Assembly (NCBI GenBank): GCA_009694285.1
Contig: SHVK01000007.1
Coordinates: 1 to 64,000, forward strand
DNA length: 64,000 bases
Direction of reading: 5' to 3'
DNA from: Candidatus Nanopelagicaceae bacterium
Lineage (GTDB): Bacteria; Actinomycetota; Actinomycetes; Nanopelagicales; Nanopelagicaceae
Shown: positions 57,979 to 64,000 of the stretch, one piece after another
How the letters are laid out: every line of letters begins with the position of its first letter
Position numbering within the stretch: the stretch's first letter is position 1
Program-made: the position numbers and the translations under genes
Notes under the pieces: generated by a model
The model's database searches: none
What the model was told of the DNA's origin: nothing
Seen by the model: the letters and a program-made list of their open reading frames with translations, nothing else

Positions 57979-59375
57979 GAACCCAGCCTGCCTGGATTCA
58001 AGATTCCAGCCGGATCAAAAACCGATTTAATGCCGCGTTGTAATTGCATTTGGCCCTCACCTAAGCGTGCCGTTAGATAAGGCAACTTCGCGCTACCTAC
58101 GCCATGTTCACCGGTGATAGTTCCACCAAGTGCAAGTGCCATTTCAAATATTTCCTTGAGCGCCGTTTCGGCACCATGCACTGCTCTCTCATCATTTTTA
58201 TCAACCACAATTGTTGGGTGCAGATTTCCATCACCGGCATGTCCAAATGTTCCAATTAAAACTTGATTCTTTTTGCCGATTTCATTTATTCCATTAACCG
58301 CATCACTCATTATCGGGCGAGGTACTGAGATATCTTCCAAAATCGATAGAGTTCCTAATCTGGCAAGTGCCGGAAGAGAGCATCTACGCGCATACAAAAG
58401 CGCATCAGCGGCAGCAGTATCAGCAGCAAGGGTTACGCCACGCGATCCACTTACTTCAGCCGCAATCTGGGCCATCTTGTCAACAGCGGCATCGATAAAA
58501 TCAGGTTCACCGTCATCACCAAATAATAAGAGTGCTCCAGCTTGAGTATCCAAGCCAAGATGAGCAAACTCTTCTACAGCCAAGATGCATGGGTTGTCGA
58601 GAAACTCCATAGTGGCTGGCAAGATTCCGGCACGCACGACTTGATCAACGGCATTTGAGGCGGCGGCTAAATCGGTGAAGTATGCCACGCCATATTTAGC
58701 AGCACGTGGACGTGGATTTAATATCGTTGTTATCTCGGTAAAAATTCCAAGTGTGCCTTCGCTTCCGACAAACAATCTAGTCAAGTCATAGCCGGCAACA
58801 TCTTTAACCATTCGCGAACCTGTTCGAACAATTTCGCCAGTTCCAGTCACAACTTCTAACCCTAAAATGTAATTTTTAGTTGTTCCATATTTCAATCCGC
58901 GCAAACCGCCTGCACTTGTTGCAACATTGCCACCGATTGTTGAAACATTTTTCGAACCTGGATCGGGAACAAACATCAAACCTTCTTTTGCTACAGTTTC
59001 ATCAAGTGTTTGATTTGTGACTCCGGGCTGCACAACTGCCAACATTTGCGCACGATTTACTTCAAGAATTTTATTCATCTTGTTCATGCTTAAAACAATT
59101 CCACCATTTAATGGAACAGTCGCCGCACATAAATTACTTCCAGCTCCTCGAGCAATAATCGGAGTTTTAGTGCTTGCCGCAAATTTCACAATCTCAACTA
59201 CTTCATCCGTAGATCGTGGAGTTACTACCACTTCTGGCAATCCATGAAACAGTGGAGTCGCATCACGACTATAACTCTCTAAAGCAACGGCATCACCATG
59301 CACTATTTCAGCGCCAACCAGAGCAGTAAGCCGGTCAACCAATTTTTGGTTGTCGTGGTTTGGGGCTGGTGACAT
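57975..59375 (-). CDS. glcD: Glycolate oxidase FAD subunit GlcD
   Basis: 466 aa, FAD-binding type 4. PP-loop IARGAGSNLCAATVPLNGG, STIGGNVATSAGGLRGLKYG, VGSEGTLGIFTEIT, and the C-terminal GHAGDGNLHPTI plus GEHGVGSAKLPYL. Oxidises glycolate or D-lactate-like 2-hydroxy acids. First gene of a minus-strand operon glcD-glcF-kinase, divergent from the lactonase operon. Confidence 0.92.
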   Translation of the reverse strand: MSPAPNHDNQKLVDRLTALVGAEIVHGDAVALESYSRDATPLFHGLPEVVVTPRSTDEVVEIVKFAASTKTPIIARGAGSNLCAATVPLNGGIVLSMNKMNKILEVNRAQMLAVVQPGVTNQTLDETVAKEGLMFVPDPGSKNVSTIGGNVATSAGGLRGLKYGTTKNYILGLEVVTGTGEIVRTGSRMVKDVAGYDLTRLFVGSEGTLGIFTEITTILNPRPRAAKYGVAYFTDLAAASNAVDQVVRAGILPATMEFLDNPCILAVEEFAHLGLDTQAGALLLFGDDGEPDFIDAAVDKMAQIAAEVSGSRGVTLAADTAAADALLYARRCSLPALARLGTLSILEDISVPRPIMSDAVNGINEIGKKNQVLIGTFGHAGDGNLHPTIVVDKNDERAVHGAETALKEIFEMALALGGTITGEHGVGSAKLPYLTARLGEGQMQLQRGIKSVFDPAGILNPGRLGS

Positions 59376-59408
59376 TCGGGCTTGCCCGCCTTTCTGCGGT
59401 TATTTGGG

Positions 59409-59443
59409 GGTACTCAAATGAGGGGTACTCGCCGTAGAGTACC
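59409..59443. promoter_or_regulatory. GGTACTC operator-like cluster
   Basis: GGTACTC occurs at 59409 and 59424, and its exact reverse complement GAGTACC at 59437. The last two form a 7-6-7 palindrome. Position between divergent glcD and the lactonase operon suits a regulator controlling both. No regulator gene is adjacent. Confidence 0.5.
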
Positions 59444-59472
59444 GCTCAAAGATAACCATAAATGGGGGCAAA

Positions 59473-60348
59473 ATGCAGGTAACTGTCTTTGATCAGCGAC
59501 GCAATATTCTCGGTGAGGGCCCAACCGCCACCGGCGCCAAAAATCAGCAGATTCAATGGGTCGACATTATGGGCAAGCTGGTTCGCACCCGACATTTAAT
59601 TACTGGAGAAATTTCCGAATATCAGACAGCGGAGCATGTTGGTTTTGCTATTCCACGCAAAAATGGCGGAGATGTAATTGGCACGGCAAGTGGTCCACAT
59701 CTTCGTGATGCCGATGGAACTTTGCATAAATTGCCAACTCGAGTAGATGCTGATGGTTTTAGCGCAACCCAGATAGTTCGTTGGAATGACGGAAAGATCT
59801 CTCCTGCTGGAGATTTATTTTTAGGGACTATGGGATATAAATTTGAAAACAATGCCGCCGCTCTTTATCAGATGCGTGGAGATGGAAAACATCTGCGCAG
59901 GATTTTTGGTGATGTAACAATCAGTAATGGTCTTGATTGGACTCCTGACGGTAAAACAATGTTTTACATTGATACAACTTTGCAGAGAGTTGACAGATTA
60001 GATGTAGTGGAAAGAGATGTGATAAACCGTCGTCCATTTATAAATTTCCCAGAGAGTATGGGAATGCCAGATGGAATGTCAGTTGATGCAAATGGAAATC
60101 TTTGGGTCGCTTTTTGGACCGGCTCAGCAGTACGTTGCTTTGATGGGGAAAACGGCAAGCAACTTGATGAAGTAAGTTGCCCAACCCCAAGAATTACTTC
60201 TTGTGTATTTGCTGGTGAAAATTTAGATCAATTAATTATCACTAGCGCTCGCGAAGAAAGTGAAGTAGGCGAACCAAAGGAATCAGGAATGACATTTATC
60301 GCAACTCCCGGGGTGCGCGGTCAAAAGACCACCCTCTTTGAAGCGTAA
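59473..60348 (+). CDS. SMP-30/gluconolactonase family lactonase
   Basis: 291 aa, six-bladed propeller, no signal peptide. Metal-site residues: Glu near the start (RNILGEGPTA), Asn in ISNGLDWTPDGKTM, Asp in MPDGMSVDANGNLWVAFW. Hydrolyses sugar lactones such as gluconolactone, galactono- or xylonolactone to the acid. First gene of a five-gene operon that continues with KDG-type kinase and aldolase. Confidence 0.88.
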   Translation: MQVTVFDQRRNILGEGPTATGAKNQQIQWVDIMGKLVRTRHLITGEISEYQTAEHVGFAIPRKNGGDVIGTASGPHLRDADGTLHKLPTRVDADGFSATQIVRWNDGKISPAGDLFLGTMGYKFENNAAALYQMRGDGKHLRRIFGDVTISNGLDWTPDGKTMFYIDTTLQRVDRLDVVERDVINRRPFINFPESMGMPDGMSVDANGNLWVAFWTGSAVRCFDGENGKQLDEVSCPTPRITSCVFAGENLDQLIITSAREESEVGEPKESGMTFIATPGVRGQKTTLFEA

Positions 60349-61301
60349 TGCCTGATCTATATACCTTCGGGGAAGCAATGGCATTGTTTCTTTCCGAAGA
60401 CACCGATTCAGTTATTGATGCGAAGTTGTATCGCAGAAGCACTGCAGGCGCCGAAGGGAATGTCGCAGTAGCAGTTTCTAGACTCGGTTTGCACGCACAT
60501 TTTTATACCCACCTCGGACAAGATGAGTTAGGTACCGCAATCCTTGATGATTTTATCGCTGAAGGCGTAGATGTCTCTGAAGTTAAGCGAGTGCCAGAAT
60601 TTAGTGGCACCATGATCAGAAATCCTGGAACTACCCGTCCTGTTGAAGCAACATATTTAAGAAAAGGTGCCGCAGCAACAACAATTTCGCCAGCTGATAT
60701 TAATTTAGGAATGCTGCACTCATCGAAATGGGTTCATACCACGGGAATTACTTGTGCAATATCAACCTCAGCCACAAGCGCTGTTGAATTTGCATTAACA
60801 AAAGCAAGAAAAGCAAAGATCACTTGCAGTTTAGATTTAAATATTAGAAGAAAATTGTGGAGCGAATCTCAAGCAAGAGTAGTTCTTGAACCTTTAGCTC
60901 ATGATATTGATCTACTTATTGGTGGAGAAGATGAGTACCTTGCAATCTTTGGTGAAAATGATCCAAAACGAGCCTTGGAATTAGTTGCAGATCGTGGTTG
61001 CAAAATTGCAATAATGACAAAAGGTGACCAGAAAATTCGTTACCTTATTAATGGTGAGTTCGGGGAAGTAACGCCACCTAAAGTTAAAGCTGTTGATCCG
61101 GTTGGATCAGGGGACGCATTTACAGGTGGGGTAATCGCAGGGTTGCTAAGTGGTTTGAGTGCAATAGATGCGATTAAACAGGGCAGCGTTTCAGGGGCCC
61201 GTGTAGCAAGCCAATTTGGTGATTGGGCTGGATTGCCAACTGGGGTTAAAGGTAGAACTGATCCAGCGATAATTGCCCAACTAACCGGAGGAGTCCAATG
61301 A
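60348..61301 (+). CDS. PfkB family sugar kinase, probable 2-keto-3-deoxygluconate kinase
   Basis: 317 aa, ATG sharing one base with the previous stop. RRSTAGAEGNVAVAVSRLG is the first PfkB signature region; DPVGSGDAFTGGVIAGLL is the second, with the catalytic Asp in GSGDAF. Position directly before a KDPG-type aldolase makes 2-keto-3-deoxy-sugar-acid the most likely substrate. Confidence 0.85.
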   Translation: MPDLYTFGEAMALFLSEDTDSVIDAKLYRRSTAGAEGNVAVAVSRLGLHAHFYTHLGQDELGTAILDDFIAEGVDVSEVKRVPEFSGTMIRNPGTTRPVEATYLRKGAAATTISPADINLGMLHSSKWVHTTGITCAISTSATSAVEFALTKARKAKITCSLDLNIRRKLWSESQARVVLEPLAHDIDLLIGGEDEYLAIFGENDPKRALELVADRGCKIAIMTKGDQKIRYLINGEFGEVTPPKVKAVDPVGSGDAFTGGVIAGLLSGLSAIDAIKQGSVSGARVASQFGDWAGLPTGVKGRTDPAIIAQLTGGVQ

Positions 61302-61918
61302 GTGTTGTCGATACATTATTGAAAAGTGGTGCAGTTGCGATTGTTCGAACTGCTGATCAAGCAAGTTGTCAGGAAGCCGCCGAAGCAATTATTGGCGCTG
61401 GGTTAACTTCAATAGAAATTACACTCACAACTCCAGGTGCGCTTGATGTAATTGCCTCATTGGCAGCACGCAAGAATATTTGCGTTGGAGTAGGAACAGT
61501 TTTGACAATTGCAGATGTGGCTAATGCAGCAAAAGCTGGTGCAACTTTTGTGGTTTCTCCAAATACAAATTCGGAAGTTATTGCGGCCACTAAAAAGGCT
61601 GGTTTGATTTCAATTCCTGGAGTCGCAACTCCAAGTGATGTTGCGACCGCACTTGCCGCAGGTGCTGATGTGTTGAAATTATTTCCAGCATCTTCATATG
61701 GGCCGGCTCATCTAAAAGCGTTACGTGATCCATTTCCAGGAAATCTTTGGTGTCCCACTGGTGGATTAAGTGTGGCCGCGGTCCCAGATTGGTTCGCTGC
61801 TGGTGCAAATATGGTTGGCCTTGGCGGCCCCCTTCTAAAAGGTGGCCTGACTGCTATCCCAGCAAATGTGGCCGCATTCTTGGCTGTTGTTGCGCAAGTA
61901 AGAGAGATAAACTCCTGA
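61298..61918 (+). CDS. eda: KDPG/KDPGal-type aldolase
   Basis: 206 aa, class I TIM barrel. Schiff-base Lys127 in DVLKLFPASSYG; Glu in TSIEITLTTPG; GVGTVLTIADVANA and PTGGLSVAAVPDW phosphate loop. Splits 2-keto-3-deoxy-6-phospho sugar acids to pyruvate and glyceraldehyde 3-phosphate. ATGA overlap with the kinase gene. Confidence 0.92.
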   Translation: MSVVDTLLKSGAVAIVRTADQASCQEAAEAIIGAGLTSIEITLTTPGALDVIASLAARKNICVGVGTVLTIADVANAAKAGATFVVSPNTNSEVIAATKKAGLISIPGVATPSDVATALAAGADVLKLFPASSYGPAHLKALRDPFPGNLWCPTGGLSVAAVPDWFAAGANMVGLGGPLLKGGLTAIPANVAAFLAVVAQVREINS

Positions 61919-61920
61919 TC

Positions 61921-62679
61921 ATGAAATTACCAAATGACCATATTTTAGTAACTGGCGGAGCAAATGGAATCGGGGCTGCAATTGTGCTCGATGCAGCACA
62001 GGCCGGAGCACGTGTCTCCTTCGTAGATATCGATGTTTCAGGTTCTGAAAAATACCTTGGTGAATTAAGAGCTGCCGGCCATAAAGTTGAATTTGAACGT
62101 GCCGATGTAGGTAACTTTGCTGATGTAGAACAAGCGCTCAAAAAGTTAGTAGCCAAACAAGGTGATTTTACTGGCGTAGTAAATAATGCTGGCGTCGGTT
62201 CAAGTGCTGATCCAGTAACGATGACTGATGAAGAGTGGGATGTTTTTTTTGCTATTGATATGAAATCAATTTGGCACACTGCAAAGTTAACTTTGCCGGC
62301 AATGCGTAAAGCGCGAAAAGGCTCAATTGTAAATATTGCATCGATCCATGCTCGCATGACAGCCCCAAATTACTTTCCTTATGGTGCCGCTAAATCTGCA
62401 GTCTTGGGATTGACTCGAAATTTAGGAATTGATGAGGGTCCTAACAATATTCGCTGTAATGCGGTTTCTCCTGGTTACATTATGACTGCAATGGCAGAGG
62501 CTTGGTATGCCGAGGAAGCTGGAAGATATGAACATGCACTTTCTGTTCAATCCATGGGTCGTGTAGGTCAGCCAATTGAAATCGCTAAGGTGGTCACTTT
62601 TTTACTCTCAGATGCTGCCTCTTTTGTAAATGGATCAGATTGGGCTGTAGATGGCGGAATAGGAGCGCGGTCAGTATGA
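61921..62679 (+). CDS. SDR family oxidoreductase, tandem copy 1
   Basis: 252 aa from the ATG two bases after the aldolase stop. VTGGANGIGAAIVLDAA, NNAGVG, NIASIHARM (Ser), YGAAK (Tyr, Lys), VSPGYIMTAMAEAWY. Asp in FVDIDVS after strand 2 favours NAD. Likely oxidises the sugar to the lactone that the operon's first enzyme opens. Closely similar to the next gene. Confidence 0.9.
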   Translation: MKLPNDHILVTGGANGIGAAIVLDAAQAGARVSFVDIDVSGSEKYLGELRAAGHKVEFERADVGNFADVEQALKKLVAKQGDFTGVVNNAGVGSSADPVTMTDEEWDVFFAIDMKSIWHTAKLTLPAMRKARKGSIVNIASIHARMTAPNYFPYGAAKSAVLGLTRNLGIDEGPNNIRCNAVSPGYIMTAMAEAWYAEEAGRYEHALSVQSMGRVGQPIEIAKVVTFLLSDAASFVNGSDWAVDGGIGARSV

Positions 62680-63473
62680 GTTCATCAAATTCATCAAATT
62701 CATCAAATTCATCATTGGCATTAAAAGGTCATCACGTATTAGTAACTGGCGGATCTCAAGGAATCGGCGCAGCTATTGTTGTAGATGCTGCTGCTGAGGG
62801 TGCTCGAGTTTCATTTTTTGATATTGATGTAGAACGCGGCGAAGCGCTAGCCGCTAAATTAAATTCCGAAGGTAATGAAGTGCTCTTTGTTAAAGCTGAT
62901 GTTTCAAAGTTTGCGCCTTTTAAAGCAGCTTTTGATGCTGCAGTGGCAAAATTTGGCCCAGTAACTGCAGCCTGTTCTAATGCAGGGCGCAACTCGTATG
63001 CAGATCCAGTCACTTACACAGATGAAGAGTGGGAATCATTTTTTGCACTTGATTTAAAATCAAGTTGGTATATTGCAAAATTATGCTTACCTGAGATGCG
63101 CAAAGCCAAAAAAGGATCAATTGTTTTTATCTCATCGATTCATGGTCGGATGACCGCACCAAATTATTTCCCATACTCTGCTGCAAAAGGTGGATTAAAT
63201 GGCTTAGCTCGCAACTTGGCTCTTGATGAGGGCCCACAAAATATTCGGACCAACACGGTTTCTCCGGGATATACCTTGACCGCATTGGTTCACTCTTATT
63301 TTGACCTCTACCCTGATCGCAAAGCTGATGCCGAAGCGGTGCAACCCATGGCTCGAATGGGTAATCCTTCAGAAATTGCAAAAGTTGTTTCATTTGTTTT
63401 ATCTGATGATGCATCATTTATAAATGGTGCAGATTTAATGGTTGATGGTGGGCTGCACGCACGGTTTGCTTAA
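62676..63473 (+). CDS. SDR family oxidoreductase, tandem copy 2
   Basis: 265 aa from the ATG overlapping the previous stop. After a Ser/Asn-rich 15-residue head the SDR domain repeats copy 1: VTGGSQGIGAAIVVDAA, FFDIDVERGEA, YADPVTYTDEEWESFFALD, ISSIHGRMTAPNYFPYSAAK, VSPGYTLTALVHSYF. Matching blocks such as TAPNYFPY and the DEGP..IR stretch show the two genes arose by duplication. The changes after the active site suggest distinct substrates or steps. Confidence 0.9.
   Translation: MSSSNSSNSSNSSLALKGHHVLVTGGSQGIGAAIVVDAAAEGARVSFFDIDVERGEALAAKLNSEGNEVLFVKADVSKFAPFKAAFDAAVAKFGPVTAACSNAGRNSYADPVTYTDEEWESFFALDLKSSWYIAKLCLPEMRKAKKGSIVFISSIHGRMTAPNYFPYSAAKGGLNGLARNLALDEGPQNIRTNTVSPGYTLTALVHSYFDLYPDRKADAEAVQPMARMGNPSEIAKVVSFVLSDDASFINGADLMVDGGLHARFA
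62681..62716 (+). repeat. 9-bp tandem repeat at the start of SDR copy 2
   Basis: TTCATCAAA is repeated three times (62681, 62690, 62699) and then once in altered form. It encodes the SSNSSNSSNSS head. Unit length is a multiple of three, so copy-number change keeps frame. Confidence 0.85.
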
Positions 63474-63508
63474 TTAAATTTTATAAATTGAAAAAAGGGG
63501 AGCAATAA

Positions 63509-64000
63509 ATGTCTGAGTGGAAAAGTAGTCGCGATCCTAAAGGTCCAATGCATGCCGGTATTTTATTATTAAGTAATCAAAAGGTAGTAAGTGCTGATGC
63601 GGACAATCTCCCTGAGAGTCCAAAAAGATTTTCTGACGGTAGCCGTTGGAAAGTAGAGATTCCCTCCGTTGAAGGTCCCGCTGCGATGCGAGTTGTTATT
63701 GAAGAGGCGGCAAAACATAAATTGGCTTTCCATCGTGCTAGCCAAGGTAGCGGAATAATGATGCTTACCGATCCAGAGATTAAAGAGTTTTTAGAGTTAG
63801 GTGAAAAAGTTAAAGCTGAAGTTTGCCTATTCGTCGGACCACGCTCATCTTGGGATATTGGGCGAGCTACGATTGGCACATCCAGTGCAACAGTTCACCC
63901 ATCACTACGCGGTGCCGACCAACTTCGTTTTGCCGTTGAAGATGTACTGCATGGAGTAAAGCTAGGAGTTAAATCAGTATTAGTGGGTGATATCGGATTG
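63509..64000 (+). CDS. Unknown protein in the sugar-acid operon (cut by window end)
   Basis: 164 codons are visible from an ATG behind AAAAAGGGGAGC; the reading frame is open to the end. No signal peptide. The start MSEWKSSRDPKGPMHAGILL and the later FVGPRSSWDIGRATIGTSSA and VHPSLRGADQLRFAVEDVL segments look conserved-enzyme-like, with Gly-rich turns and an alternating beta/alpha pattern compatible with a TIM barrel, but I recognise no family. It follows the two SDR genes by 35 bp on the same strand, so it probably belongs to the same pathway. Confidence 0.6.
   Translation, partial: MSEWKSSRDPKGPMHAGILLLSNQKVVSADADNLPESPKRFSDGSRWKVEIPSVEGPAAMRVVIEEAAKHKLAFHRASQGSGIMMLTDPEIKEFLELGEKVKAEVCLFVGPRSSWDIGRATIGTSSATVHPSLRGADQLRFAVEDVLHGVKLGVKSVLVGDIGL

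Noticed and set aside
61747-61920. N-terminal extension of SDR copy 1
   Set aside because: It overlaps the KDPG aldolase gene in another frame with Trp/Cys-rich nonsense; the SDR fold begins at the ATG 61921.

Overview
The window looks like a chromosomal segment of a small, AT-rich actinobacterium with tightly packed genes, most like the streamlined freshwater lineages (Nanopelagicales / acI group). This placement is an inference. It rests on the classic actinobacterial order leuA-recO-uppS-znuACB-zur-glyS-dusB-dgt-dnaG, a GlnA2-type glutamine synthetase, a leaderless leuA leader peptide, many GTG/TTG starts, 1- and 4-base gene overlaps, and low G+C judged by eye. No phage, insertion sequence, integrase or CRISPR array was recognised.

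Region 1 (1-6000) is an accessory island. A roughly 125-bp intergenic element occurs three times in full (123, 2799, 5865) and twice in part (291, 3300). Its conserved head and its terminator-like hairpin border blocks of cargo: a GH31 alpha-xylosidase, then an esterase, a DUF305 protein and a secreted beta-propeller. Two abnormal tRNA-like sequences (418, 3123), each followed by the same GAAA-tetraloop hairpin, sit between the elements. This is the strongest candidate for an undescribed mobile or cassette system.

Region 2 (6000-15450) carries oxidative-stress and housekeeping genes: yaaA, katG, a transporter remnant, a Tat-exported polysaccharide deacetylase, trhO, a YbaK-like deacylase, an ABC-F ATPase, a TauE-family exporter and a zinc alcohol dehydrogenase.

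Region 3 (15590-20431) is a sugar or sugar-acid cluster of unknown substrate: a HUMPS-family TIM barrel, two dehydrogenases, a sugar isomerase/epimerase and, convergent, an arabinose/fucose-isomerase-like protein.

Region 4 (20585-34130) holds a queuosine-salvage pair (yhhQ, tgt), an oligopeptide ABC transporter with shuffled gene order, map, a histone-H1-like protein built of 36-bp repeats, an MFS exporter, panB and nadE. Region 5 (34199-50461) is the conserved core: glnA, leuA with its attenuator peptide, recO, uppS, the zinc-uptake operon with its regulator, glyS, dusB, dgt, dnaG, tRNA-Asn, an HtrA-like protease and an ACT-domain protein.

Region 6 (50458-64000) is a second carbohydrate/organic-acid region: an enolase paralog lacking a conserved active-site His beside an RraA-family aldolase, a CUT1 sugar ABC transporter, glycolate oxidase GlcDF with a coupled kinase, and an Entner-Doudoroff-like operon (lactonase, KDG-type kinase, KDPG aldolase, two tandem SDRs). 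It ends in a truncated gene of unknown function. Together the last operon could take up a sugar, oxidise it to the lactone and acid, and cleave the phosphorylated 2-keto-3-deoxy acid to pyruvate and a triose phosphate. Sequence alone does not identify the sugar.
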